Counted from the first letter of the stretch, positions 39,826-51,187 are shown. The stretch: 64,000 nt of DNA from Ferrimonas marina (GCF_900129905.1 NZ_FQXG01000002.1:665448-729447), one strand, 5' to 3'. The notes: a model not told the origin generated them from the sequence alone. Made by a program: numbers and translations.

Positions 39826-40119
39826 CTTTGCTGGCAAATCTCTTACAAAGTGACGGGCGGATCACACAATGGAATGACGGGCATAAACCCAGTTCACACC
39901 GCGCACGCCACAGCAACAACTACACAACCCTGATCAACAACCAAAAAACAGCAAGAAAACAGTTCAACCCCCTGCTGATTGCAATTTTGTAAGGATATGA
40001 TTGCCCACGATATTTATTGCAAGTTTACTGTGCGCGAGTTCATGTTTTTAGCCGCTCTCGCTGGCAGGAATGAGCCGCTACTGATATCAATGTGCTGCGT
40101 ACAAAGGAGGTGTTACGGC
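39826..40119. other. AT-rich non-coding stretch before the regulator
   Basis: About 290 bases between the xthA terminator and the small leader frame. It is distinctly richer in A and T than its surroundings around 39930-40060 and should contain the promoter of the winged-helix gene. I see no confident -35/-10 pair and no gene. Confidence 0.4.
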
Positions 40120-40170
40120 ATGGTCGCCTGTGATCACACGCGGATCACCCTCCCTACAAAAATCTGTTGA
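40120..40170 (+). CDS. Possible 16-residue leader peptide
   Basis: ATG at 40120 follows an almost perfect Shine-Dalgarno sequence (AAAGGAGGTG, 40103-40112) and opens a short frame MVACDHTRITLPTKIC that ends 19 bases before the regulator's ATG. The site is stronger than that of the regulator itself. It could be an upstream leader peptide controlling the regulator; alternatively it is the end of a longer frame open from 39979. No homologue is known to me. Confidence 0.35.
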   Translation: MVACDHTRITLPTKIC

Positions 40171-40189
40171 GCAGAGGAAAAACAGAACA

Positions 40190-40519
40190 ATGAGTCAGGC
40201 TCAATTAAACAAAATCATGGAAGCCGTCGAGATCTTCCGCGAAGTGTACAGCGAAATTCCGCCGCAAACCTGTCTGATGTTTATGCAGGTATGCCAGGAA
40301 GAAGGGTGCTCCATCAAGGAGCTGCAAGAACGTTTCGAGATGTCCCAAGCCAGCGCAAGCCGCAATGCCCGTCTGCTCTCCGAGCGCGTGCACTCCGGCC
40401 GCAACGGTCTGGGTCTGGTCGAGCTGCGCGTTGACGAGCAGGACTACCGCATCAAGCGGGCGTTCCTGACCGAACGTGGTCGCGAGATCCGTGACCGTCT
40501 GGCCGTTATCATGCACTGA
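40190..40519 (+). CDS. Small winged-helix (MarR-like) transcription regulator
   Basis: The 109-residue protein is a minimal winged-helix DNA-binding domain: helix MEAVEIFREVYSEIPPQTCLMFMQVCQEEG, then SIKELQERFEMSQASASRNARLLSE as helix-turn-helix, and the wing LGLVELRVDEQDYRIKRAFLTERGREIRDRL. This resembles MarR-type regulators reduced to the DNA-binding core; no ligand domain is visible. AGGA lies 12 bases before ATG 40190, rather far. Target genes cannot be told from the context. Confidence 0.75.
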   Translation: MSQAQLNKIMEAVEIFREVYSEIPPQTCLMFMQVCQEEGCSIKELQERFEMSQASASRNARLLSERVHSGRNGLGLVELRVDEQDYRIKRAFLTERGREIRDRLAVIMH

Positions 40520-40532
40520 TAGCACCAGCGAG

Positions 40533-40565
40533 AAAAAAGGCTGACCTCCGGGTCAGCCTTTTTTT
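40533..40565. terminator. Bidirectional terminator, regulator/panF
   Basis: GGCTGACC pairs with GGTCAGCC over TCCG, flanked by A6 and T7, between convergent genes. Confidence 0.93.
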
Positions 40566-40571
40566 GTGCCT

Positions 40572-41999
40572 TTAGCCCTGCTCTCTGTGCTGTCCTCTGC
40601 CGTTGCAGACCAGGAAGGCAAGCAGTGACAGCGCCAGGGCTGGTACGATGGGGTGCAGCTCCCAGGGCCGGATCTGGGCCACGGTCCAGCCAACAAAGCT
40701 GAGGCTGCCGGTCAGCATCGCCGCCAGGGCTCCCCGGGCGTTGGCGCCGGGCCAGAACAGCCCCAGAATCAAGGGCCAGAGGAACACAGCCTGCAACACC
40801 CCAAAGGCGGTCAGGTTGAGCCAGACGATCATCTGCGGCGGATCCAGCGCCAACAGGGCACAGCCCATCACCAGCACCAGCATCACGGCGTGGCTGAAGC
40901 GCTTCTGGCTTCGCTCGCTCATCGGCCGATGGCGCTGCACCAGGTCTTTCACCAGGGTGGAACCGGCCTGCAGCAACATGGAGTCCACCGAGGACATGAT
41001 CGCCGCCATCGGTGCCGCCAGCAGCAACCCGGCCACCAGCGGCGGGAACAGGGTTACCATCAGGGTCGGCAGCACCTCATCGGGGCTGCTCAGCTGGGGC
41101 AGCAGCGGACGCCCCAGGGCGCCGGCCAGGTGGGGGAGCAGGATGACCAGGCCGGAGACCAGGGTGCCGAGGATCATTGCCTTGCGCAGCGCGCCCTCAT
41201 CACGCACCGCCATCGCCCGCAGCACGGTATGGGGCAAGCCCAGGGTGCCGATCCCCACCAGCACCCAGAAGGAGAGCAGGAAGGGCCAGGAGAGAAACTG
41301 GTCCGGCCCCTTTGGGTCCAGCAGCGCCGGATCGATGGCGCTCATCTGGCTGGTCAGGTTGGCCAGACCGCCACCGTGGTGGATCACTCCCAGCAACAGC
41401 GCCAGCATCCCCAGCACCATGATCACCCCCTGCAGGGCATCGGTGTAGGAGACCGCACGGAAGCCGCCCCACAGGGTATAGAGCAGCACAGTGGCGACAA
41501 ACAGTGACAGTGCCAGCTCGTAGCTGACCCCGGTCATCACCGACAGCAGTCGGGCGCCGCCGGTAAACTGCACCACCACCATGCCAACAAAAGCCAGCAC
41601 CAGGCTGGCCCCCGCCAACAACAACAGCAACGGGCTGCGATAGCGATGCTCCAGCACATCCAGAATGGTGACTGCCTGAGTCTGTTTAGCAATTTGCCAG
41701 ATCTTGGGGCCGATCACCCCCAGGGTCAGCATCGCCACCGGCACCTGGATCACCGCCAGCAACACCCAGCCGAGGCCAAACTGGTAGGCCGCACCGGGTC
41801 CACCAATAAAGGAGGAGGCGCTGGTGTAGGTGGCGACCAGCGCCAGGGCCAGCAGCGGGCCGCCCATAAACTGCCCACCGAGGAAGTAGCGCTGGGAGAA
41901 GTTGCCATCCGCGGCACTGCGACGGGCGGCCAGGCGGGCCAGCACCATGGTGGCCAGCAGGTAACCCAGGATAGGCCAGAGCAGGGTCAGATCACCCAC
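40572..41999 (-). CDS. panF: Sodium/pantothenate symporter PanF
   Basis: PanF imports pantothenate with sodium for CoA synthesis. The 475-residue, 12-13-helix SSS-family protein has RYFLGGQFMGGPLLALALVATYTSASSFIGGPGAAYQFGLGWVLLAVIQVP near the N-terminus and the sodium-site region PMAAIMSSVDSMLLQAGSTLVKDLVQ. I start at GTG 41999, which has GGAGGTG ahead of it and begins with the first helix; the frame is open to 42140 without support. Its start overlaps yhdT by 8 bases, the E. coli yhdT-panF order. Confidence 0.93.
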   Translation of the reverse strand: MGDLTLLWPILGYLLATMVLARLAARRSAADGNFSQRYFLGGQFMGGPLLALALVATYTSASSFIGGPGAAYQFGLGWVLLAVIQVPVAMLTLGVIGPKIWQIAKQTQAVTILDVLEHRYRSPLLLLLAGASLVLAFVGMVVVQFTGGARLLSVMTGVSYELALSLFVATVLLYTLWGGFRAVSYTDALQGVIMVLGMLALLLGVIHHGGGLANLTSQMSAIDPALLDPKGPDQFLSWPFLLSFWVLVGIGTLGLPHTVLRAMAVRDEGALRKAMILGTLVSGLVILLPHLAGALGRPLLPQLSSPDEVLPTLMVTLFPPLVAGLLLAAPMAAIMSSVDSMLLQAGSTLVKDLVQRHRPMSERSQKRFSHAVMLVLVMGCALLALDPPQMIVWLNLTAFGVLQAVFLWPLILGLFWPGANARGALAAMLTGSLSFVGWTVAQIRPWELHPIVPALALSLLAFLVCNGRGQHREQG

Positions 42000-42201
42000 G
42001 GGCACCTCCGCGCAGCCACCACCAGACCAACAGGCACAGCAGCAAAGGGGCAAGGATGCAGGAGCACCAGAACCAGATGGGCAGGCCAAACCAGAGGCCG
42101 GCCTCGGCCAACAGCAGTGGCCCCAGGAGCCAGGCGACAAAATAGAACAGGGTGAGTGCGACGGCCCCCTTGGCCAGGGAGTTCGCGTTAATTGGCTGCA
42201 T
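41992..42201 (-). CDS. yhdT: YhdT-family small membrane protein (DUF997)
   Basis: A 69-residue protein with two membrane helices: GAVALTLFYFVAWLLGPLLL and FWCSCILAPLLLCLLVWWWL. This matches YhdT, which lies directly upstream of panF in many gammaproteobacteria and is presumed to assist it. The ATG at 42201 gives the family length but has no clear Shine-Dalgarno site; longer starts to 42285 are possible. Confidence 0.8.
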   Translation of the reverse strand: MQPINANSLAKGAVALTLFYFVAWLLGPLLLAEAGLWFGLPIWFWCSCILAPLLLCLLVWWWLRGGARG

Positions 42202-42511
42202 CAAAGGTAACGGGATTGAGTTAAAGCAAGGGGGCAATGGTATTGCAAAGCCAGGGAGGAGCCAAGCCCAAATCCCCCGCCCCAATAGCGGATGAAGACA
42301 GCCACCCGCATTGGTCAGACCAATCTGGCCAGGTCGAAAATACCGAGTCCAGCGCCTCGATTCCCCGAGTCGGGAACACGCCGACGATCACGACAAACCT
42401 CGCTCAAAATGGACCAGGATCACAGAACCTGAATATTTCTTGCACAATCGCCTTTTCGCGCACCCACATCGATGCAGGGCCAAAACCCCTGTGCTAACCT
42501 GCTGCATGTCA

Positions 42512-42526
42512 TTTGGTATTACCAAT
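42512..42526. promoter_or_regulatory. PdhR-like operator upstream of pflB
   Basis: TTTGGTATTACCAAT matches the known PdhR consensus ATTGGT-N3-ACCAAT at 11 of 12 defined positions. PdhR is a GntR-family sensor of pyruvate, which is the substrate of pyruvate formate-lyase. It lies about 280 bases before the start codon. Confidence 0.5.
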
Positions 42527-42573
42527 GGCAACAGGTTGGGCCCGGTGCATTTTTCAGCCAGGGCATCGCAACA

Positions 42574-42613
42574 TCGATCCCCGTCACACAAACCAGAGTG
42601 AGCAAGATATACT
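42574..42613 (+). promoter_or_regulatory. Candidate pflB promoter with FNR-like site
   Basis: A good -10, TATACT, is at 42608-42613 with no clear -35. TCGAT-CCCC-GTCAC at 42574-42587 matches the FNR consensus TTGAT-N4-ATCAA at 7 of 10 positions. It is centred about 40-41 bases before the predicted start site, the place for a class II activator. Anaerobic induction would be expected for pflB. Confidence 0.4.
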
Positions 42614-42806
42614 CTCTGATGTGACTGCACTTAGGGCAATAGGGGGGTTAATGCGAGCCTCCCTGATCAGGCCAATGTGCCTGCCCAGCCATCGCACCAT
42701 CATTTAGGCCAACGCCGCTGGCGCTGGCCGTGGCCTTAGGGGCTGCACATTTTCGGCCATCTGGCCGACACCGGTTAACCTCGGAATGTACGAGAAGGTA
42801 GATCTC

Positions 42807-45089
<2,283 letters not shown>

Positions 45090-45108
45090 GACTGAACCGA
45101 AGGACAAC

Positions 45109-45137
45109 AAGCCCCGCCCGCTGGCGGGGCTTTTTTT
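45109..45137 (+). terminator. pflB terminator
   Basis: AAGCCCCGCC pairs with GGCGGGGCTT over CGCT, followed by T7. It separates pflB from pflA, allowing higher pflB expression. Confidence 0.92.
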
Positions 45138-45290
45138 CGCCTGCACGGTGTCGCTGGTGAAAATTGCGGCGCTCACCACGTTGGCGGGAAAAATCTTATA
45201 GTAGGATGAGACCAGGCTTCGCTATCATGCTCGCACTCTTGCCACTTTCATGATGCAAGTCACTAAATAACATAGGTTCTGGAGCGGATT

Positions 45291-46031
45291 ATGGGCGTCA
45301 TCGGACGCGTACACTCTTGGGAAACCTGCGGCACCGTCGACGGCCCGGGGATCCGATTTATCGTCTTTATGCAGGGCTGCCTGATGCGTTGCCAGTATTG
45401 CCACAATCGCGATACCTGGGATCTCGAAGGGGGCAAAGAGGTGACCGTGCCTCAGCTGATGGAGCAGCTGGTCAGCTACCGTCACTTCTTCGAAGCCAGT
45501 GGTGGCGGTATCACCGCCAGCGGCGGCGAGGCAGCACTGCAACTGGAGTTTGTCCAGGAACTGTTTGCCGCATGCCGGGCCGAGGGGATCCACACCTGCC
45601 TCGACACCAACGGCATGGTGCGCAAGTACACCCCCATCGTTGACGAGGCGTTGGCGGTGACCGATCTGGTGTTGTTGGACATCAAACAGATGGACGACGA
45701 CGTGCACCAGAACCTGGTCGGGGTCTCCAACAAGCGTACCCTGCAGTTCGCCGAGTACCTGGCCAAGATCGGCAAGCCCACCTGGATCCGCTACGTGGTG
45801 GTACCGGGCTTTACCGACGATGACGACTCCGCCGAGGCCCTGGCCCAGTTCCTGGCACCGATGGCGAACGTTGAGAAGGTGGAGATGCTGCCCTACCACG
45901 AGCTGGGCAAGCACAAGTGGGAAGCGCTAGGCGAGACCTACCCGCTGGACGGCGTCGCGCCACCCAAGAAGGAAACCATGGAGCGCCTCAAGGGGATCTT
46001 TGAGCGCCATGGCCTGACGGTCAGCTACTAA
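45291..46031 (+). CDS. pflA: Pyruvate formate-lyase activating enzyme
   Basis: PflA is the radical-SAM enzyme that installs the glycyl radical on PflB. The 246-residue protein has the CxxxCxxC cluster ligands Cys30, Cys34 and Cys37 in [11 protein letters not shown], the SAM-binding [15 protein letters not shown], and LDTNGM. GGAG lies upstream of ATG 45291. It has its own promoter region of about 150 bases after the pflB terminator. Confidence 0.97.
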   Translation: MGVIGRVHSWETCGTVDGPGIRFIVFMQGCLMRCQYCHNRDTWDLEGGKEVTVPQLMEQLVSYRHFFEASGGGITASGGEAALQLEFVQELFAACRAEGIHTCLDTNGMVRKYTPIVDEALAVTDLVLLDIKQMDDDVHQNLVGVSNKRTLQFAEYLAKIGKPTWIRYVVVPGFTDDDDSAEALAQFLAPMANVEKVEMLPYHELGKHKWEALGETYPLDGVAPPKKETMERLKGIFERHGLTVSY

Positions 46032-46051
46032 ATACTCCCCTATTAAAAAAT

Positions 46052-46077
46052 CGCCGGCCACCGCCGGCGTTTTTTTT
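46052..46077 (+). terminator. pflA terminator
   Basis: CGCCGGC pairs with GCCGGCG over a CACC loop, preceded by A6 and followed by T8. Confidence 0.9.
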
Positions 46078-46139
46078 GCTGGGTTTCCCATTGCTTGCTG
46101 ACTTACACTCAGCCTTGAGTGGTAGCGATGGAGTGCGGT

Positions 46140-46784
46140 ATGGGGACGGAACTGAATCTGATTGCGGTGGTGCTGTTTGCGCTGCTGCTGGGCTGGGCCG
46201 GCAGGGACAGTGCCCTGTGGCACAACTGGCGCACCTCCCGTTACTTCCATCTCACCATGCTGGTGGCGGTCGCTACCCTCTGCCTGTGGCGTATCCGCGC
46301 CGGGATCTACGAAGGGCTGGATCTGCACTTTCTGGCGATCACCCTGGTCACCCTGATGTTTGGCTGGCGCACCGCCTTGCTGGTGCTGTCCGCCGCCCAG
46401 ACCGGCCTGTTGCTGGCGGGGGTGGACCTGTGGCAGCACGCCGGCGCCCTATTCTGGCTGGGCATCGCCCTGCCGGTGGGCTTCAGTTACCTGTGGCTGT
46501 CGCTGTGCCACAACCTGCTGCCGAAAAACCTGTGGGTCTATGTCTTCGTCGGTGCCTTCCTCAATGGCGCCCTCACCTTCGTGATCCGTACCCTGGGCCT
46601 GGCCCTCTACTACCAGGGCAGCTACGACTGGTCCCTGGTGATGGACAACTACGTGGTGCTGATCCCGCTGTTCATGTTTCCCGAGGCGATGCTCAACGGC
46701 TTCCCCACCACCATGCTGGTGGTCTACAAACCGGACTGGCTGGCCACCTGGGATGAGCGTCGCTACATGCAGGACAAGGACTAA
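46140..46784 (+). CDS. CbiM-like ECF-transporter permease/substrate subunit, orphan
   Basis: The 214-residue protein has six to seven hydrophobic segments and resembles the CbiM-type energy-coupling-factor permeases. The C-terminal LFMFPEAMLNGFPTTMLVVYKPDWL resembles the conserved end of this family. CbiM proteins carry cobalt or nickel, but the N-terminal metal-binding motif MHIxDG is absent, so the substrate is unknown. I chose ATG 46140 with GGAG six bases upstream; GTG 46119 and ATG 46128 are alternatives. No ATPase or T-component gene is adjacent. It lies between pflA and ackA. Confidence 0.7.
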   Translation: MGTELNLIAVVLFALLLGWAGRDSALWHNWRTSRYFHLTMLVAVATLCLWRIRAGIYEGLDLHFLAITLVTLMFGWRTALLVLSAAQTGLLLAGVDLWQHAGALFWLGIALPVGFSYLWLSLCHNLLPKNLWVYVFVGAFLNGALTFVIRTLGLALYYQGSYDWSLVMDNYVVLIPLFMFPEAMLNGFPTTMLVVYKPDWLATWDERRYMQDKD

Positions 46785-47039
46785 CACCCCACCGAGTAAG
46801 CTCGACTCTCCTCCCGGATGGTACCCCTGCCCCTGGCTCGACCCCGCCGGCTTGAACCTGCTGCGACTTCATTGGCGCAATGGGGCCAGCGCCGAGCCAG
46901 CACGGCTCAGCCCAGGATGAGAGCAACCAGCGGACACGACCCGTCATCCGGGTGTCTGGTTAACTGAGCAGGGAATACCCGCTGGGGCAAAGGCCTGACC
47001 GGGTTGGCGAGGTGTTTACACAAGGGGATAAAGGGGCAG
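46785..47039. other. Foldable non-coding region after the ECF permease gene
   Basis: About 255 bases without a supported gene. CCCGGATG (46813-46820) pairs perfectly with CATCCGGG (46945-46952). Inside it CTGGCTCG (46833-46840) pairs with CGAGCCAG (46893-46900), and a small CATTG/CAATG hairpin lies at 46870-46882. A competing hairpin joins AACCA/TGGTT and GACAC/GTGTC (46925-46961) and uses the same right arm. It could be a structured 3' untranslated region or small RNA; the strand is uncertain. Confidence 0.4.
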
Positions 47040-47068
47040 AAAAAATGAACGCCGCCTCAAAGGGCGGC
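47040..47068 (-). terminator. yfbV terminator
   Basis: GCCGCC pairs with GGCGGC over a six-base loop. Read leftward it is followed five bases later by T6. Confidence 0.7.
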
Positions 47069-47090
47069 GCCTGGTCACGACACGGCGGCC

Positions 47091-47528
47091 TCAGTGGTCA
47101 CACCAAAAGGCGTCGTCGAGGCGTCGGAACGCTCGTTCTAACAGACACGCCATGTGTCGATATTGGGACTGTGGCATTAATGGTGCCACCTCACAGCCGG
47201 CTTCCACCAACCGTGCTCTGACCTCCTTACACCAGTTGAGGACCGGTAGCGGCAGGGGTTGTACCGACCGCCACCCTAACCAGTATAGACCCTGCAGCGG
47301 GATGCTGATGATCAACATCGCCTGGGCCAGCGCCACTGGCAGGATCTCGCTGCCCATGGCACTGATCTGGAACGCCAAGCCCAGCATCGCCACCACCGGC
47401 AGCCAGCGCAGGCCAAATCGGGTTGCCCGAATGACGCGCTCCTCCGGGAAGCGACCCGCCAGCACCGGGTGCAGCGGCCACGCTTTCATGTAGCGATGCC
47501 CTTCGTGAAGGCGTTCGATCAGTTGCAT
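47091..47528 (-). CDS. yfbV: UPF0208 membrane protein YfbV
   Basis: The 145-residue protein has two membrane helices (WLPVVAMLGLAFQISAMG and PVALAQAMLIISIPLQGLYWLG) and the family signatures HRYMKAWPLHPVL, RVIRATRFGLRWLP, GWRSVQPLPLPVLNWCKEVR. E. coli YfbV is reported to influence Ter macrodomain organisation. It is divergent from ackA, as in E. coli. Confidence 0.93.
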   Translation of the reverse strand: MQLIERLHEGHRYMKAWPLHPVLAGRFPEERVIRATRFGLRWLPVVAMLGLAFQISAMGSEILPVALAQAMLIISIPLQGLYWLGWRSVQPLPLPVLNWCKEVRARLVEAGCEVAPLMPQSQYRHMACLLERAFRRLDDAFWCDH

Positions 47529-47549
47529 AGGAAAAAACTACCTCTGGTG

Positions 47550-47565
47550 AGTGAATCGGATCACA
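47550..47565. promoter_or_regulatory. CRP-like site between yfbV and ackA
   Basis: AGTGA-ATCGGA-TCACA matches TGTGA-N6-TCACA at 9 of 10 positions. It lies 22 bases from the yfbV start and about 240 bases before ackA, so it could serve either gene. A TATACT -10-like hexamer for ackA is at 47705-47710, without a good -35. Confidence 0.5.
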
Positions 47566-47798
47566 GATCCGTCATCTGTTACACCGTAGCACAATTACCC
47601 CCGCGCCGGAATCGGGTAAAATGGTCATACCTTAGTGGTGATCGCGGTCTATCTAACGGAAGCCGCGAACGAATTTGTGTGAGAGAACGCGCATTCATGC
47701 CACGACTATACTGATAGTTTTCTATCCTCCCTCGCCGCTGGCGACTGCAAATCGCGTCCGTCACCGGTGACCAACATACTCTGTTAGGTGTTGAAATA

Positions 47799-48989
47799 AT
47801 GAGCAAACTTGTTCTGGTTCTTAATTGTGGTAGCTCCTCTCTGAAATTTGCCGTGATCGACGCGCAAAGCGGTGACGAGCATCTGTCCGGTCTGGCTGAG
47901 TGCTTCAACCTGGTCGACGCTCGCATCAAATGGAAGATGGATGGCAACAAGGAACAAGCCGAACTGGGTGCCGGTGCAGCCCACCGTGAAGCCCTGGACT
48001 TCATCGTAAACACCATCCTGGCCTCCAAGCCGGAACTGAAAGAGCAGTTGGTTGCCATCGGTCACCGTGTAGTACACGGCGGCGAGAAGTACACCAAGTC
48101 CGTACTGATCGACGACGCCGTGGTTGCCGGCATCGAGCAGTGCGCCTCCCTGGCCCCGCTGCACAACCCGGCTGCGCTGATCGGTATCCGTGCCGCCCAG
48201 GCCTCCTTCGGGGCCCTGCCGCAGGTTGCCGTGTTCGACACCGCCTTCCACCAGAGCATGCCGAAGCATGCTTACGCCTACGCCATCCCGCAGAAGCTGT
48301 ACCGTGAGCACGGTATCCGCCGCTACGGCATGCACGGCACCAGCCACCTGTTCGTTTCCCGCGAAGCAGCCCAGGCTCTGAGCAAAGACGTGAACGACAC
48401 CAACGTCATCACCTGTCACCTGGGTAACGGCGGCTCCGTCACCGCGGTACGCGGCGGCAAGTCCGTTGACACCTCCATGGGCATGACCCCGCTGGAAGGT
48501 CTGGTAATGGGCACCCGCTCCGGCGACCTGGACCCGGCCATCATCTTCCACCTGGTGGACAACCTGGGCTACACCCTGGACGAAGTGAACAACATGCTGA
48601 ACAAGCAGTCCGGTCTGCTGGGCCTGTCCGAGCTGACCAACGACTGCCGTGGCATCGAGGAAGGCTTCGAAGAGGGCAACAAAGGCTGTACCCTGGCACT
48701 GGAAGTGTTCTGCTACCGTCTGGCCAAGTACGTTGCGTCCTACACCGTTCCGCTGAAGCGCGTTGATGCCATCGTCTTCACCGGCGGTATCGGTGAGAAC
48801 TCCGATCTGATCCGCAAGAAGGTGCTGGAGCACCTGGCCATCTTCGGTTACCAGGTTGACGATGAGAAGAACCTGGCGGCGCGCTTCGGCGGTGAAGGCG
48901 TAATCACCAAAGACGGCACCCCGGTGGCGATGGTGATCCCCACCAACGAAGAGTTCGTTATCGCTTCTGACGCTCTGGGCCTGATCTAA
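47799..48989 (+). CDS. ackA: Acetate kinase
   Basis: AckA interconverts acetyl phosphate plus ADP with acetate plus ATP. The 396-residue protein has the N-terminal [98 protein letters not shown] and FTGGIGENS motifs. It is followed after 57 bases by pta, with a stem-loop between them. Confidence 0.98.
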   Translation: MSKLVLVLNCGSSSLKFAVIDAQSGDEHLSGLAECFNLVDARIKWKMDGNKEQAELGAGAAHREALDFIVNTILASKPELKEQLVAIGHRVVHGGEKYTKSVLIDDAVVAGIEQCASLAPLHNPAALIGIRAAQASFGALPQVAVFDTAFHQSMPKHAYAYAIPQKLYREHGIRRYGMHGTSHLFVSREAAQALSKDVNDTNVITCHLGNGGSVTAVRGGKSVDTSMGMTPLEGLVMGTRSGDLDPAIIFHLVDNLGYTLDEVNNMLNKQSGLLGLSELTNDCRGIEEGFEEGNKGCTLALEVFCYRLAKYVASYTVPLKRVDAIVFTGGIGENSDLIRKKVLEHLAIFGYQVDDEKNLAARFGGEGVITKDGTPVAMVIPTNEEFVIASDALGLI

Positions 48990-49004
48990 GACCCTAGTGA
49001 CCAT

Positions 49005-49028
49005 CGGGCTCCTTCGGGAGCCCGTTTT
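49005..49028 (+). terminator. Stem-loop between ackA and pta
   Basis: CGGGCTCC pairs with GGAGCCCG over a TTCG tetraloop, followed by T4. It ends 18 bases before the pta start, so it is likely a partial terminator or an mRNA-stabilising element inside the operon. Confidence 0.75.
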
Positions 49029-49046
49029 CCGTGATAAGAGGAATGT

Positions 49047-51185
49047 ATGTCTCGTTCTATCATGTTGATCCCGGTAGGTACCGGGGTTGGGCTGACCTCC
49101 GTCAGCATGGGCATGGTCCGTGCCCTGGAGCGCCAAGGCGCCAAAGTAAACTTCTTCAAGCCGATCGCCCAACAGCGTCCCGGTGACCATGGTCCGGAGC
49201 GTTCCACCACCATCCTGGGTACCTCCCCCACCATCAATCCGCCGGAGCCGTTGGCGATGAGCTTCGCCGAGCAGTGCATCACTGCCGGTGACACCGACGT
49301 GCTGCTGGAAGAGATCGTGGCCGCCGCCAAGCCGACCGAAGCCGACACCGAGGTGCTGGTGGTCGAAGGCCTGGTACCCACCTCCAGCCACCCCTTCGCC
49401 AACACCCTCAACTGGCGCATCGCTAAGGCGATGGACGCCGACATCGTGCTGGTGATCAACCCGGGTGCCGACAGCGCTGCCCAGGTACAGAGCCGCCTGG
49501 AAGTGGCGGTCAACAACTTCGGTGGTAAGGGTAACAAGCGTATCCTCGGCGCCATCGTCAACAAGATCGGTGCCCCGGTGGACGAGTCCGGCCGTGCCCG
49601 CCCGGACCTGTCCGAGGCGTTCGATCACGACAACGTGGTGCGTGGCAGCCAGTCTGAGATGTTCCACCTGTCCGCCAACAGCCCGGTGCCGATCCTCGGT
49701 GCGGTGCCCTACAACCTGAGCCTGGTGTCGCCCCGCGCGTCCGATCTGGCCAAGCACCTGGGTGCCCGCATTGTTAACGCCGGTGAGATGAACACCCGTC
49801 GCCTGCGTCGCGTCAGCTTCTGTGCTCGCTCCATCCCCAACATGATCGGCCACCTGCAGGCCGACTCCCTGCTGGTGACCTCTGCCGACCGTGAAGACGT
49901 GGTGGTTTCCGTCTGTCTGGCGGCGATGAACGGCATGAAGCTGGGCGCCCTGCTGCTGACCGGTGGCTACGAGCTGGACGAGCAGGTTGAAGCCCTGTGC
50001 CGTCAGGCCTTCGACACCGGCCTGCCGGTGTTCATGGCGGACACCAACACCTGGCAGACCGCGCTGAACATCCAGAACTTCAACCATGAGATCCCGCTGG
50101 ACGACATGGGTCGGATTGAGGAATCCCAGAACTTTGTGGCCTCCCACATCGACCGCAAGTTCATCGAGAGTCTGACCGACAACTCCAAGCGTGAGCGTCG
50201 TCTGAGCCCGCCAGCGTTCCGTTACCAGCTGACCGAGCTGGCCCGCCAGGCTGGCAAGCGCGTAGTGCTGCCGGAAGGGGACGAGCCGCGTACCATCAAG
50301 GCCGCCGCCATCTGTGCCGAGCGTGGCATTGCCGAGTGTGTGCTGCTGGGTAACCCGGCGGAGATCCGCCGCGTGGCCGAACAACAGGGTGTGACCCTGG
50401 GCGAAGGGATCGAGATCGTCGATGCCGAAGCGGTTCGCGAGCGTTACGTTGCACCGATGTGCGAACTGCGTCGCAACAAGGGCCTGACCGAGGTGGTTGC
50501 CCGTGAACAGCTGCAGGACACCGTGGTGCTGGGCACCATGATGCTGGCGCAAGGCGAGGTCGATGGCCTGGTCTCCGGTGCCGTGCACACCACCGCCAAC
50601 ACCATCCGTCCGCCGCTGCAGCTGATCAAGACCGCACCGGGTTCCTCCCTGGTGTCTTCCATCTTCTTCATGCTGCTGCCGGACCAGGTGCTGGTCTACG
50701 GTGACTGCGCCATCAACCCGGATCCGAACGCCGAGCAGCTGGCAGAGATCGCCATCCAGTCCGCCGATTCCGCCAAGGCCTTCGGCATCGAGCCCAAGGT
50801 GGCGATGATCTCCTACTCCACCGGCAGCTCCGGCTCCGGTGCCGACGTAGAGAAGGTGCGCGAGGCCACTCGCATGGCCCAGGAGAAGCGTCCGGACCTG
50901 GTAATCGACGGTCCGCTGCAGTACGACGCCGCGGTGATGCCCAACGTGGCCGCCTCCAAGGCGCCGAACAGCCCGGTTGCCGGCCAGGCCACGGTGTTCG
51001 TGTTCCCGGATCTGAACACCGGTAACACCACCTACAAGGCAGTACAGCGCTCCGCAGACCTGATCTCCATCGGTCCGATGCTGCAGGGCATGCGCAAGCC
51101 GGTGAATGACCTGTCCCGCGGCGCCCTGGTGGAAGACATCGTCTACACCATCGCGCTGACCGCGATCCAGGCCAACGCCGAATGA
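49047..51185 (+). CDS. pta: Phosphate acetyltransferase (long form)
   Basis: Pta makes acetyl phosphate from acetyl-CoA. The 712-residue long form has an N-terminal P-loop/BioD-like domain ([23 protein letters not shown]), a central DRTGG domain (about 215-330), and the C-terminal catalytic domain with [59 protein letters not shown] and DGPLQYDAA. Its regulatory N-terminal domains are those of enteric Pta. AGAGG precedes ATG 49047. Confidence 0.97.
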   Translation: MSRSIMLIPVGTGVGLTSVSMGMVRALERQGAKVNFFKPIAQQRPGDHGPERSTTILGTSPTINPPEPLAMSFAEQCITAGDTDVLLEEIVAAAKPTEADTEVLVVEGLVPTSSHPFANTLNWRIAKAMDADIVLVINPGADSAAQVQSRLEVAVNNFGGKGNKRILGAIVNKIGAPVDESGRARPDLSEAFDHDNVVRGSQSEMFHLSANSPVPILGAVPYNLSLVSPRASDLAKHLGARIVNAGEMNTRRLRRVSFCARSIPNMIGHLQADSLLVTSADREDVVVSVCLAAMNGMKLGALLLTGGYELDEQVEALCRQAFDTGLPVFMADTNTWQTALNIQNFNHEIPLDDMGRIEESQNFVASHIDRKFIESLTDNSKRERRLSPPAFRYQLTELARQAGKRVVLPEGDEPRTIKAAAICAERGIAECVLLGNPAEIRRVAEQQGVTLGEGIEIVDAEAVRERYVAPMCELRRNKGLTEVVAREQLQDTVVLGTMMLAQGEVDGLVSGAVHTTANTIRPPLQLIKTAPGSSLVSSIFFMLLPDQVLVYGDCAINPDPNAEQLAEIAIQSADSAKAFGIEPKVAMISYSTGSSGSGADVEKVREATRMAQEKRPDLVIDGPLQYDAAVMPNVAASKAPNSPVAGQATVFVFPDLNTGNTTYKAVQRSADLISIGPMLQGMRKPVNDLSRGALVEDIVYTIALTAIQANAE

Positions 51186-51187
51186 TG

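Larger units (their letters stand above)
42202..42806. other. 605-bp regulatory gap upstream of pflB
   Basis: No gene is supported here. It holds a PdhR-like operator at 42512 and a candidate promoter with an FNR-like site at 42574-42613. The remainder shows no strong hairpin with a T run, so no terminator is evident for the divergent yhdT-panF unit. Confidence 0.5.

Noticed and set aside
40127..40138. TGTGATCACA as a CRP site
   Set aside because: The two half sites are directly adjacent, without the six-base spacer that CRP requires; the sequence lies within the short leader frame.
46785..47039. Cobalamin riboswitch for the CbiM-like permease
   Set aside because: The region lies downstream of the permease, and the conserved B12-box bases GCCACTG are absent on both strands.
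47784..50588. A 934-codon open frame antisense to ackA and pta
   Set aside because: It spans two well-identified genes and the gap between them; it has low-complexity His/Gly/Gln-rich sequence typical of antisense artefacts.
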